The notes below the pieces were generated by a model, which was not told the origin of the DNA, searched no databases, and was given only the letters and a program-made list of their open reading frames with translations. Of a DNA stretch of 64,000 nt, positions 44,450 through 52,421 are shown piece after piece. The translations under genes were made by a program, and so were the position numbers. The stretch is from UBA4582 sp002389265 (GTDB lineage Bacteria > Pseudomonadota > Gammaproteobacteria > Pseudomonadales > Azotimanducaceae). The stretch's first letter is position 1; each line of letters begins with the position of its first letter. The DNA lies in contig CALSRT010000001.1 in the NCBI GenBank assembly GCA_943788825.1, positions 124,001-188,000 of the forward strand, in the 5' to 3' direction.

Positions 44450-45181
44450 ATGGGACGTCTGGACGGCAAGGTTGCATTGATTACTGGCGGGGCACGTGGG
44501 CAAGGCGCAGCAGAAGGCAAACGATTTCGCGCAGAAGGCGCAGAGGTCTACCTGACTGATGTTTTGGTCGATGAAGGTCTAGCGACCGCCGCTGAAATTG
44601 GCGCGACATTTATTGAACACGATGTTACTGACAGCGATGCTTGGGCGGCAATTGTCAGCCGTATTGAAAACGAACAGGGGCATCTGGACGTGCTCATCAA
44701 CAACGCGGGCATCTTCCACATGGTGGGTTTGGCCGACACCGAGCGGGCGCTCTGGGACCGCACCATTGCGATCAATCAGACCGGCGTGTTTCTGGGTCTG
44801 CAGGCCGTCACCGCCATCATGATCCGGCAGAAATCAGGCTCTATCATCAACATCTCGTCCATCGCCGGGTTGCGCGGCGCAGGCGGCGCCTTTGCCTACG
44901 GCGCCAGCAAATGGGCTGTGCGCGGCATGACCAAAAGCGCAGCGCAGGAGTTGTCACCCTATGGCATCCGCGTTAACTCCATCCACCCCGGAATCATCGA
45001 AACCAAGATGGTCGACGAATTCAGCCGCAAAGGCGTCAACGAAAGCATACGCGAGCGGATTCCCATGGGTCACTATGCAGATGCCTCGGAGGTCGCAAAC
45101 CTGGCCCTGTTCCTGGCTTCCGACGAAAGCAGTTACTGCAGTGGTTCGGAGTTTGTTATCGACGGTGCGATGACGGCTTAA
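44450..45181 (+). CDS. Short-chain dehydrogenase/reductase
   Basis: 243 residues: cofactor loop TGGARGQG, NNAG motif in VLINNAGIF, catalytic Ser in IINISSIAG, YGASK catalytic Tyr/Lys, PGIIETKM, and CSGSEFVIDGAMTA at the end, all classical SDR. Substrate unknown; 3-alpha/7-alpha-hydroxysteroid or cyclohexanol-type dehydrogenases look like this. AGGAAG lies 8 nt before ATG 44450. The codons of its second half prefer C in third position much more than neighbouring genes, and it borders the mobile region, so recent transfer is plausible. Confidence 0.92.
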   Translation: MGRLDGKVALITGGARGQGAAEGKRFRAEGAEVYLTDVLVDEGLATAAEIGATFIEHDVTDSDAWAAIVSRIENEQGHLDVLINNAGIFHMVGLADTERALWDRTIAINQTGVFLGLQAVTAIMIRQKSGSIINISSIAGLRGAGGAFAYGASKWAVRGMTKSAAQELSPYGIRVNSIHPGIIETKMVDEFSRKGVNESIRERIPMGHYADASEVANLALFLASDESSYCSGSEFVIDGAMTA

Positions 45182-45396
45182 ACTCACAGCGGCGTATAAA
45201 TGGGGTCGGGGTAAAATTTACATCGATAAAGCTAAGCCCCTCACCGCGGCAGATGACCATGGCCCCGCTACAGGGATATATAGCTGTAGTCAGACTTTTC
45301 AGGGTGTGGTGGGCTGTAAAGTAGGTGTAACCTGATTCGACTTAATAGGCTTCTCAGGCAGTCTTAACCAATCAAAAGTTTTAAGAACAAAATGAA

Positions 45397-45531
45397 GATA
45401 AGGGAAATAAACCACATTTTCTGAAGAACGGTCAAGTGTGGTAATTGCTGATGTTCAGTCAAATTTACGCCCCCCTGACGTGGTAATCCTTTAGATGGTC
45501 AATGTCTGTCATGATGCTGATCTGCTGGCAT
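45397..45531 (+). mobile_element. Solo IS91-like terminal sequence (135 bp)
   Basis: 135 bp nearly identical (two differences seen) and in the same orientation as 62021-62155, the region downstream of the right-hand IS91-like transposase. It starts GATAAGGGAAATAAACCACA. No transposase is attached. Its right edge cuts the Sel1-repeat gene, so it marks an old insertion or a deletion that left only one terminus. Confidence 0.85.
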
Positions 45532-46285
45532 GATCGATGTCCTGTTCCACATAGGTGCCGTTCAAATACATCTCCCCTAGCAAAAACTGCCCCCATTCAT
45601 TGCCGCTATTAGCAGACAGCCAAAAAAGGTTCCAACTCTGCTCCAAATTAGCACCTCGCCCGACGCCATCTCGATACATTATGCCGAGCTTATTTTGGCA
45701 ATAGCTATGCCCCAACGTTGCACCCCGTTCATAAAAATTTGAGGCCATTGCTTGATCCGCAACTACGTACTGGCCATCACTATAAATCCCCCCCACCCAG
45801 TAACAGGCCAATTTGTGATCCTGATGGGCTGCTTGACCTAGCCAGCTCATCGCGTTCGCCGTATGTTGCTCTGTCCCAATGCCGAGTAAGTAGCAACGCC
45901 CAGCGTTGAACATCCCATCTGGGTCACCTTGATTCGCGGCAATCAGATAATATTTTAGGGCGAGAGAGGTGTTTTGGGGTGTACCTTTGCCCTCTTCGTA
46001 AGCTGCACCCAATTGTGCACTCGCCATGGGCATGCCTGAAGTGGATGCTTCATCAAGGAGGGTTATCGCAAAATCGAAATCAGGCGATTCGACGAGTTCT
46101 CTGAGGTGTAATAAAGCGAGGTCAACTTTCGCGGTCAAATTCCCTTCATTAGCCAGAGTGTCCAATAATTCTTCAGCCGCGGCATACTCACCGGTCTTAA
46201 GTGCTTCGCGGGCAAGCGCGCAATCTTCCAGTTCGCTGGTCTGTTGCTCTTCTGTGTATTGCGCTGTCGCAGGGTGGCCCGTCAT
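45509..46285 (-). CDS. Sel1-like repeat protein, 3' end replaced by IS91 terminus
   Basis: 258 residues from ATG 46285 (AGAGAGG shortly upstream). Sel1-like repeats (about 36 residues each) are visible: ASAQLGAAYEEGKGTPQNTS, ALKYYLIAANQGDPDGMFNA, YWVGGIYSDGQYVVADQAMA, CQNKLGIMYRDGVGRGANLE, QFLLGEMYLNGTYVEQDI. The last unit stops in its second helix: the final seven residues (HASRSAS) are coded by the IS91-like terminal sequence that begins at 45531. The original C-terminus is therefore lost. Sel1 proteins are cytosolic or periplasmic scaffolds. Whether the truncated protein works is unknown. Confidence 0.8.
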   Translation of the reverse strand: MTGHPATAQYTEEQQTSELEDCALAREALKTGEYAAAEELLDTLANEGNLTAKVDLALLHLRELVESPDFDFAITLLDEASTSGMPMASAQLGAAYEEGKGTPQNTSLALKYYLIAANQGDPDGMFNAGRCYLLGIGTEQHTANAMSWLGQAAHQDHKLACYWVGGIYSDGQYVVADQAMASNFYERGATLGHSYCQNKLGIMYRDGVGRGANLEQSWNLFWLSANSGNEWGQFLLGEMYLNGTYVEQDIDHASRSAS

Positions 46286-46489
46286 GAAACCTCTCTTAAT
46301 TTGGTGATTGAAAACCAAGTGTGGATATAGACTCCCATAATCCTACCGCATCTTTGCTCAAAACGAGATAAAAGAGCGTACCAGATGCAAGTCCTCGCAT
46401 TAGGCAAGGGCGCTACAGGGGTGCGGCGCCATGCCCCGTCCAAGGTACTCTGGGGATGGGAATGATTCAGCCTGGCACGCACTCCATTT

Positions 46490-48266
46490 CTCGCAACAGG
46501 TCTGGTCACCGTATTACATCCACAGCTTTGTAAAGCTCGCAAGATGCTGCAATGGGCGAAAAAGCTGCACAGTTAAGTTCACTTTCAAAATTTCCCGGTG
46601 GTTTTGTATACCAACGACACAAACCAGAAGAAACTGACCTCTACAAAATCATTGAGCAAAACCTTCCTTCATTCCAGTCCCATCTTTCGAATGCGGACAT
46701 CTCGCTGCCAGGTTTTGTCCATGAAGAATTCCGTAGTTACCTTCGATGCGGATTGTTAGAACATGGTTTTCTTCGGGTGAAATGCAACGGTTGCAGGTTC
46801 GAACACCTGGTAGCTTTTTCATGCAAGCATCGCGGTTTCTGCCCATCCTGCGGTGCTCGCCGTATGGTTGAAACATCGGCACATTTGATTGACCACGTGA
46901 TTCCTTCGGTACCGGTAAGGCAATGGGTTCTCAGCTTTCCCTGGCCGCTACGATTGCTTTTTGCTCGTCAACCCAACACGCTTAGCCGATGCCTCGCTGT
47001 CATTATCCGCGCAGTAGAGACGGACCTCATCCATCGCGCTGGACTCACGCGAGCTAGTGGTGCACGAAGCGGTACTGTGACCTTGATACAGAGATTTGGA
47101 AGTGCCTTAAATCTCAATATTCACTTACATATGATCGCCCTCGACGGTGCTTATACTGTTGGCAAGTCAGGCAAAGCCAAATTTCATCGTGTAAAGGCAC
47201 CAAACCAAACAGGGTTACGAACGTTACTCGATCGCGTGATTAAACGTGTAGTTCGTAGACTCGAAAAAGAAGGCTTGCTCATCCCAGACCCAGAACAACC
47301 ATGGCTCGATCTTGATTTTCATGAACCAATGGATAACGTTAGCGCCGCATCGACCGAAGCGTCGGACCGACGATATCGTATCGCCATAGGGCCCCATTCC
47401 GGCAGCCGCACTCTTACGCTACATGACCCATCATTTATCCGGACGGACAAACCTGCCAAAACTCTTACCGCAGATCGGGACGGTTTTTCACTGAATGCCG
47501 CAGTATCTTGTCAACCATATCAGCGAGACCGCTTAGAGCGTCTTTGCCGATATGTCACCAGGCCTGCCATTTGTAAGGACCGACTCACAGTCAGAGCCGA
47601 TGGTAGGATCCAATATGAGCTAAAGAATCCATTTCGTAACGGCACCACCCATATATTGTTTTCGCCCCTAGATTTTCTGAGCAAGCTTGCAGCGCTGGTG
47701 CCTAGACCACGTCACAACCTCGTTCGGTATCATGGTGTCTTCGCTCCCAATTCGACACTCAGAAAGCTGATTATTCCAAAGAGCACCAAAAGAGTGAGGG
47801 GGAAAGAGAATAGCAAACCAGACAAAATGTCTGAATTTGAAGAAGCCGTGAGTCGGAACGAACTTGTTGCTCCACTAACACGGGCTCAACGACTTAAGAG
47901 AGTCTTTAACATCGATATTACCCTCTGCCCTCGGTGCGGCGGTACTATGCGAGTCATCGCCGACATCACTAATCCAGACATAATCCAGAAAATCCTAGAT
48001 CACATTGAAGCTCAACCACCACCGCTTAGTCCTGCAACTGCCATTCAATCCTAAAACATGTCTGGATAAACAGCCAAATCACCTCTGCCTGACCTTTAAA
48101 TCGCCTAAGTGATCAACCCAGCAGTCTGTAAGCCGCCAGATCAATGGCTATTCAGACATTGACCATCCTCTACTGAAATTTTGTCATTCAAACATTCAGA
48201 TGCAAAAAAGTCCCAATTAGGATACTTTGAAATTCGGGGTAAATGTGGTTTATATTTACTATCCTC
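46490..48266 (+). mobile_element. IS91-like element A
   Basis: Contains the transposase 46552-48054. The left end is approximate: similarity to the region upstream of copy B begins near CCATTTCTCGCAACAGGTCT. The right end is taken where homology with the solo copy at 58480-58774 stops (CTATCCTCA). Read inwards from the right end it starts TGAGGATAGTAAATATAAAC, related to copy B's TGAGGATAAGGGAAATAAAC. The right end touches the outer edge of the inverted-repeat arm. Confidence 0.8.
46552..48054 (+). CDS. IS91-family rolling-circle transposase (copy A)
   Basis: 500 residues. An N-terminal zinc-binding region (CGLLEHGFLRVKCNGC, CKHRGFCPSCGARRM), the HUH relaxase motif in ALNLNIHLHMIALDG, PFRNGTTHILFSPLDFLSKL and RPRHNLVRYHGVFAPN (candidate catalytic Tyr), and a C-terminal CPRCGGTMRVIADIT motif place it in the IS91/IS801 group. 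These elements move by rolling-circle replication and can carry adjacent DNA. It appears intact. About 85-90 percent similar by eye to copy B, so the two are not a recent duplication of each other. Confidence 0.92.
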   Translation: MGEKAAQLSSLSKFPGGFVYQRHKPEETDLYKIIEQNLPSFQSHLSNADISLPGFVHEEFRSYLRCGLLEHGFLRVKCNGCRFEHLVAFSCKHRGFCPSCGARRMVETSAHLIDHVIPSVPVRQWVLSFPWPLRLLFARQPNTLSRCLAVIIRAVETDLIHRAGLTRASGARSGTVTLIQRFGSALNLNIHLHMIALDGAYTVGKSGKAKFHRVKAPNQTGLRTLLDRVIKRVVRRLEKEGLLIPDPEQPWLDLDFHEPMDNVSAASTEASDRRYRIAIGPHSGSRTLTLHDPSFIRTDKPAKTLTADRDGFSLNAAVSCQPYQRDRLERLCRYVTRPAICKDRLTVRADGRIQYELKNPFRNGTTHILFSPLDFLSKLAALVPRPRHNLVRYHGVFAPNSTLRKLIIPKSTKRVRGKENSKPDKMSEFEEAVSRNELVAPLTRAQRLKRVFNIDITLCPRCGGTMRVIADITNPDIIQKILDHIEAQPPPLSPATAIQS

Positions 48267-48344
48267 AGCTGCCTCTGTTGTTCCTGGATCGCGACTTTAA
48301 CCCTTTTGTAGATCACCTTGGACTTGAGTCTGCCCTGAGAGAAA

Positions 48345-48441
48345 CATAACGTTCTGTTGAGGCGGGCGTGACGGCGACCGACTGAAGCGGCAGCGAAGGG
48401 AGAGGCGCGGTCAAGCGACGGCCTCGAACAGCTTGTTAAAT
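48345..48441 (-). repeat. attC site a
   Basis: Minus strand: ATTTAAC-AAGCTGTTCGAGG at one end, CCTCAACAGAACGTTATG at the other; inner arms pair across a ~60-nt GC-rich centre. It follows the 48452-48895 gene. Confidence 0.8.
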
Positions 48442-48451
48442 TGTGGAGCCG

Positions 48452-48895
48452 TCACTGTGCCTCCGCGATTGTAATTTTGACTAGTACGCCCTTCGCCCAC
48501 TCAGGAAGCCACGTAGGCGCAGTCGGACGCAATCTTGTAAATATTCCATCTCGGTACTGCGGGTCGTTTGTGATCGCCACTGCGTGCCCGTTGAGGATGG
48601 CACCTTGCAGGAAAATCTCGACATCTTTCCCGTTGTCACCAAACTCTCGCCACCACTGACCATCCGCTCCAACAAAAACGACTTGTCCTTCTTGCAGGTA
48701 GTTCACCGGAATCGTACTACCGTCCGGGAGTGTCAAAAGCATGACTCGCTGTGCCCGTTCGCCATTTGGCTCAGATTGAAGCTCGACGACGATTCTGGGA
48801 TTGACAATAAAAAAGTAATAAAGGCGCGTGCCGACAAACAGCAGCGTCAGTATTACAAGAATGCTTACAACGATTCTCATCGGGAGCGCGATCAT
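48452..48895 (-). CDS. Cassette protein with one N-terminal membrane anchor
   Basis: 147 residues. IVVSILVILTLLFVGTRLYY is a signal anchor; the rest is a small beta-rich domain (RIVVELQSEPNGERAQRVML, GSTIPVNYLQEGQVVFVGAD, WWREFGDNGKDVEIFLQGAI, ITNDPQYRDGIFTRL). It resembles the nitroreductase/deazaflavin-type small proteins only in strand pattern, so I do not assign it. ATG 48895 follows the attC half-site GTTAGG by 12 nt; a TTG at 48907 is also in frame. An inverted copy at 61385-61831 is broken by three one-base insertions. Confidence 0.75.
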   Translation of the reverse strand: MIALPMRIVVSILVILTLLFVGTRLYYFFIVNPRIVVELQSEPNGERAQRVMLLTLPDGSTIPVNYLQEGQVVFVGADGQWWREFGDNGKDVEIFLQGAILNGHAVAITNDPQYRDGIFTRLRPTAPTWLPEWAKGVLVKITIAEAQ

Positions 48896-48906
48896 GGCGT
48901 TCTGCA

Positions 48907-49015
48907 ACCTAACGCCTTTGTAAGGGGCGACTTTGTAGTTGATTTGCTTTTGTGCTATTAAAGCACAAAAGTGAAGCGACGTAAAAGTTGTCTCTCTTTA
49001 CAAATTTGTTCTGCC
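48907..49015 (-). repeat. attC site b
   Basis: Minus strand: CAGAAC-AAATTTGTAAAG pairs with CCTTACAAAGGCGTTAGG; the centre holds the hairpin CTTTTGTGCTTTAATAGCAC. It starts 8 bp after the ABM gene stop. Confidence 0.8.
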
Positions 49016-49022
49016 ACTTTTT

Positions 49023-49307
49023 TTATGACTCTTCACTGGCCACAGAATAAAAACGCTTTACGTTCTTAGCTGCCTTTCCCCAACTTGAATTCTTCACCCT
49101 TTGTTGGTGATATTTAAATGCATCTTCACTTTCAAACTCTTCGTATACGTGGAATGTACAAGTGTCATCTGCATCCTGCTGAACCTGAAATATAATACAA
49201 CCAGTTTCATTCAGTGTAAGCTGAATATGTTTTGGCAATTCTTCCAGCACACTATCAAGCTCCACTTCCGATACTTCAATATGGCCTTGTAAAATAACTT
49301 TTCCCAT
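49023..49307 (-). CDS. Quinol monooxygenase-like ABM protein (cassette)
   Basis: 94 residues: MGKVILQGHIEVSEVELD, HIQLTLNETGCIIFQVQQDA, CTFHVYEEFESEDAFKYHQQ and a C-terminal RFYSVA strand. This is the YgiN/ABM dimeric ferredoxin-like fold, whose members oxidise quinols or related aromatics. It is an integron cassette with attC b directly downstream and attC c upstream. The inverted copy at 60973-61257 encodes an identical protein. Confidence 0.87.
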   Translation of the reverse strand: MGKVILQGHIEVSEVELDSVLEELPKHIQLTLNETGCIIFQVQQDADDTCTFHVYEEFESEDAFKYHQQRVKNSSWGKAAKNVKRFYSVASEES

Positions 49308-49323
49308 GGATTTACTCTAGTGC

Positions 49324-49426
49324 GCATAACGCCCGCCTAACAGGCGAAAAAGGCTTGGCTAAAATCAGGAACGAAGTGACGCAAGCCAAGCTTTTTTGCG
49401 TCCTTTGTTGAGGCGCTTGTTATGTT
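49324..49426 (-). repeat. attC site c
   Basis: Minus strand: ACATAAC-AAGCGCCTCAACA at one end and CGCCTGTTAGGCGGGCGTTATGC at the other, with a long central AAGCTTGGCTTGCGTCAC/GCCAAGC hairpin. The CPBP stop codon lies inside it. Confidence 0.8.
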
Positions 49427-50268
49427 CTGACAAACTTAAATTCAGCATTACCTTTTCTTAAAAAATACATAGCCACACAAGTTGCTACAATTGCTATGAC
49501 AGCTCCAAACTCATCCATATACCAAGCAGAGTTTGTGTTTGTTATTGTAATAGGTGTGAATAACTTTTGGATAAATATATTCGAACTGGCATGATAAATA
49601 ACTGCAGGCCAAAGGCTATTAGTTTTGATACGAAAGTAAGCCATAATTATCCCTGTAGCAGTTATAAAAACTGAGAACACAAACAGCTGATAATATAATG
49701 GAGTTATGTCATTACCATATAACCCTAAAATAATTAGAGGCCAGTGAAATAATGCCCAAATAAATCCACTTACCACTCCAACACCAGTAAAAGACATCGT
49801 TTTAGCAAGTTCTGGTACCAGAAAGCCTCGCCAACCAATCTCCTCACCTAAAATAGACGGCAATGAAACAAAAAAACTAATAGTCGCAATCAATCCGCAA
49901 TGAAAAAGAAATATAGCAAGATCACTCCAATGACCTAAGTTATAGCTTTCTTTTTGCTTGGACAGAAATTCAACATTATAAAATTCACCGAAGCCACACG
50001 CCCATATAATTAAATAGGAAGTAAGCGCAATAATAAGTGGCAAGAGATAGCTTGTACGTTGATGTTTCCACTCGCCCCATTGCCAACCTAGGCTCGATAA
50101 ATTTCGTTTTCTTAAAAGGCAAGTAACCAATGTAGCAGCGCCAACTGACAACATTAGTGGTGTAGCTTGACCCATTCGATAAATTAACCAATACCCTAAA
50201 AGATAAAAAGCTACAACCAATATCAAAAAAGTCGCTAGAGTTAAAATAGTGTCTTTGGAATTTTTCAA
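49420..50268 (-). CDS. CPBP-family (CaaX-like) intramembrane metalloprotease (cassette)
   Basis: 282 residues with about eight membrane spans. Motif 1 EEIGWRGFLVPEL (EExxxR) and motif 2 FIWALFHWPLIILG (FxxxH) are intact, followed by ITATGIIMAYFRIKTNSLWP and VIYHASSN (HxxxN). CPBP proteases cut near membranes or serve in bacteriocin immunity. It begins at TTG 50268 with AGAGG 5 nt upstream. The gene is much richer in AT than the chromosome around it. The inverted copy at 60011 is truncated by a frameshift. Confidence 0.9.
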   Translation of the reverse strand: MKNSKDTILTLATFLILVVAFYLLGYWLIYRMGQATPLMLSVGAATLVTCLLRKRNLSSLGWQWGEWKHQRTSYLLPLIIALTSYLIIWACGFGEFYNVEFLSKQKESYNLGHWSDLAIFLFHCGLIATISFFVSLPSILGEEIGWRGFLVPELAKTMSFTGVGVVSGFIWALFHWPLIILGLYGNDITPLYYQLFVFSVFITATGIIMAYFRIKTNSLWPAVIYHASSNIFIQKLFTPITITNTNSAWYMDEFGAVIAIVATCVAMYFLRKGNAEFKFVRT

Positions 50269-50295
50269 TAGAACCTCTGATTAACCAAATAAAGA

Positions 50296-50428
50296 ACATA
50301 ACACCTGGTTAAGCGGCGCAGCGAGGTAACGTGAAGCTGCGACAGAATGGCGAAGCCATTCGCAGCTTTGCTTTGGCTTGCTGCGTCCGAGCGAACGAAT
50401 GTGAGCGACTTCAACCACATGTTATATG
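50296..50428 (-). repeat. attC site d
   Basis: Minus strand: CATATAAC-ATGTGGTTGAAG at one end, CGCTTAACCAGGTGTTATG at the other; the ~90-nt centre has nested hairpins (GCTGCGAATGGCTTCGCC). Longest site of the array. Confidence 0.8.
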
Positions 50429-50495
50429 CACGTCCTTCGTGTTTTTCACCATCTTCAAAAACAGTTCTTCTAACCCGCTCGGTTGTGCCCTGACA

Positions 50496-50600
50496 CTACG
50501 GATTATGATCCTCCTTGTTCTTACGTCGTCGAGTAGAAATAGCTATCACTATGATAGCAATCATGACCGCGACAACACCGCCTACAATCGTACTTTCCAT
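50496..50600 (-). CDS. 34-residue single-span membrane peptide (cassette)
   Basis: ATG 50600 follows GAGAGGAACAGGATA, an excellent ribosome site. The product MESTIVGGVVAVMIA continues as a hydrophobic helix (about residues 4-21) and then STRRRKNKEDHNP, giving an N-out/C-in helix by the positive-inside rule. It is the only reading frame of sense in this cassette between attC d and attC e and is fully conserved in the inverted copy (59679-59783). Function unknown; size and shape resemble small membrane regulators or type I toxins. Confidence 0.75.
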   Translation of the reverse strand: MESTIVGGVVAVMIAIIVIAISTRRRKNKEDHNP

Positions 50601-50656
50601 TATCCTGTTCCTCTCAATTTCTTGAATTTATTAGCTGCGGGGTGAATGACAAGCAC

Positions 50657-50733
50657 ATATAACGCCTCAATAACCGACTCAGATTTGCTGCGCCCGGCCC
50701 CGATGGGGCATAGTTGATTGATTTGTTAGGTGA
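50657..50733 (-). repeat. attC site e
   Basis: Minus strand: CACCTAAC-AAATCAATCAA at one end, TTATTGAGGCGTTATATG at the other; central GCCCCATCGGGGC hairpin. The stop of the NERD frame lies in it. Confidence 0.8.
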
Positions 50734-51502
50734 GCTTTGCAATAGCTCTGCACCTTGGAAATGCTGAGCAACCCCAAAATTTGTTGCCTGCATTGGCCCT
50801 TTTTTTTGACTCTCTTACTACCATTCCTGAACCACATTTTGGGCAAACTTTTCCATCTTCCTTTAATTCGATGATTTTCTTAACGTGTGCAGTATGCTCT
50901 CGGTTCGTTTTTATACCTGGCTTAAGCCTACCATTTTGAATGGTTTCAGTTACTTCGCGTACCTGTTCTTGGCTTAAAACTTCAATATCTTTAGATCTGA
51001 TATATCTAATGCAATCTCCGGCATAGATTACATTGCTAGGCATATCTGCTTTAAAGGTACTATCTCCAATAAATACGATGACTCAGAAGATACTTTCATG
51101 GCTGATTCTTAGGCAGCTTTCGAGAATTTTTAGGTGTTTATAGTTTTGATGTGTTGGGTTTTGAAACCTTCTCGAATGCTTGAATATTTTCTGGGTCCAT
51201 TGTTTCTGATTGGCAGAACCAAATATCCAGACTTTCATATTTTTTGTTTATATCACAAATACACCATATTTCGAGACTAAAATATGATCAATTTGTGTGC
51301 TCCCATCTTCTGTAGGCAGAGTCACATTCTTTATGAGGTGATATTTATCTTTTGGTAGGAAAAGTTTTAAAAGCAAATTGACCTGAAATTCTCCTAAGAC
51401 ACCTTTGAACCAAGGAGACCTTAAGAGGCCTGCTAATAAAGCTAATGGAATTAAATACCATAGCAGACTGAATAATTGATTAATTATTGGTGTAACATCC
51501 AT
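50726..51502 (-). pseudogene. NERD-domain / topoisomerase-type zinc-ribbon protein with two in-frame stops (cassette)
   Basis: One uninterrupted frame would give 258 residues: an N-terminal membrane span (LFSLLWYLIPLALLAGL), a NERD nuclease-related domain (GEFQVNLLLKLFLPKDKYHL, DGSTQIDHILVSKYGVFVI), and a C-terminal zinc ribbon CPKCGSGMVVRESKKRANAG plus GCSAFPRCRAI. TAA at 51248-51250 replaces the Glu of the usual VIETKN motif, and a TGA stands just before VIVFIGDSTFK. There is no frameshift. The Glu belongs to the predicted nuclease core, so activity is lost. The attC half-site GTTAGG lies 22 nt before the start. Only the 3' half is in the inverted copy. Confidence 0.85.
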
Positions 51503-51522
51503 TTCTTGGTAGTACCTTGTTC

Positions 51523-51595
51523 ACCTAACGCCGCGCTCTGCGGAAAATTGGGAGCGCAGCGGACAATTTGTCCGACCGCAGCGCCTTGTTAGCTG
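51523..51595 (-). repeat. attC site f
   Basis: Minus strand: GCTAAC-AAGGCGCTGCGGTC pairs with GAGCGCGGCGTTAGGTG; the centre is GGACAAATTGTCCGCTGCGC. A textbook short attC. Confidence 0.88.
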
Positions 51596-51601
51596 CCTCG
51601 C

Positions 51602-52330
51602 TCATGCATTCCACATCGCGAGGAATAGAGTCAGTGCTATCCCGACTGAAAAGAAACCGAAATGCGTGGCTGCGGCACAGAAGCTTTTACTTACCTTGAT
51701 CTCCGGCACCAAGTCGGAAGCGGCAATGTAAATGAAGTTGCCTGCGCCAAAAAGCACCAAGCCGGACACTTCGAACTGTTGGGCTGCAAAGTAAGCCACG
51801 AGGGCTCCCAGAGGAAAAGTAAGTGCCGAGAGAAAATTCCACAGCAAAGCACTTCGGCGAGGAAAGCCACCGCGCACCAGGATGCCAAAGTCGCCCAACT
51901 CCTGTGGAATCTCGTGGGCTGCCGCCGCCACCCAGGCGCTAATGCCGGCAGCGGGATTGATCAAGAAGGTACTAGCAACTCCTAGGCCGCCGAGAAAATT
52001 GTGAACGGCATCGCCAACAAGGATCAGATAAGTAACTGGTTGGCGCTCTGTACGTTGGGAGCTGTGTGAGTGATGCCAGTGAAGAAACAGCTCCAACCCA
52101 AGAAAAGTGATAAAACCAGCGGCGAGCCACACGCTGGCCACTAACGGGTCGAGGACGGCAGAACCCTCCGGAATCATGTGAAACAAGGCACCGCCAATCA
52201 GTGTTCCAGCTGCAAGGGAGACAAAGGGAAGCAGCAAACGGTCAAGGGTAGCCGGCTTGAGCACTACCGTGACACTGCCCACCAAAGCGATGGCACTCAT
52301 GAGAAATCCACCGATGACAATCCAAATCAA
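51602..52330 (-). CDS. ZIP-family metal transporter (cassette)
   Basis: 242 residues, eight spans. Metal-site motifs: HMIPEGSA in span 2, VGDAVHNFLGGLGVAS in span 4 and AAAHEIPQELGDFGILVRGG in span 5, the ZIP (ZupT/GufA-like) signature; HWHHSHSSQ is a His-rich loop. It imports zinc or other divalent metals. The frame has no ATG at its 5' end: TTG 52330 is given as start, but ATT 52339 lies at a perfect distance (8 nt) from AAGGAGG. GC-rich compared with its AT-rich neighbours, as expected of cassettes of different origin. Confidence 0.85.
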   Translation of the reverse strand: MIWIVIGGFLMSAIALVGSVTVVLKPATLDRLLLPFVSLAAGTLIGGALFHMIPEGSAVLDPLVASVWLAAGFITFLGLELFLHWHHSHSSQRTERQPVTYLILVGDAVHNFLGGLGVASTFLINPAAGISAWVAAAAHEIPQELGDFGILVRGGFPRRSALLWNFLSALTFPLGALVAYFAAQQFEVSGLVLFGAGNFIYIAASDLVPEIKVSKSFCAAATHFGFFSVGIALTLFLAMWNA

Positions 52331-52357
52331 GCTATCAATACGCGCTTCCTCCTTGGC

Positions 52358-52421
52358 AGCTAACGCCCTTCAACAACGGCGCCGGCAGAGCCGGCGTCCG
52401 ATTGCTTGAAATTGTTATGTG
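52358..52421 (-). repeat. attC site g
   Basis: Minus strand: ACATAAC-AATTTCAAGCAAT at one end, TTGTTGAAGGGCGTTAGCTG at the other, around CGCCGGCTCTGCCGGCG. The VapC stop codon lies in it. Confidence 0.82.

Larger units (their letters stand above)
48260..51172 (+). repeat. Large inverted repeat, left arm (about 2.9 kb)
   Basis: 48260-51172 is the reverse complement of 59106-62024, apart from scattered single-base differences and a net 6-bp length difference. The arm spans the last five attC sites of the cassette array and the genes between them. Its outer edge meets the IS91-like end of copy A. Its inner edge lies inside the NERD pseudogene. Confidence 0.93.

Noticed and set aside
50331..50645. 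104-residue plus-strand reading frame, also present in the inverted copy
   Set aside because: It runs through attC d and the antisense of the 34-residue peptide; it has no family resemblance or ribosome site.
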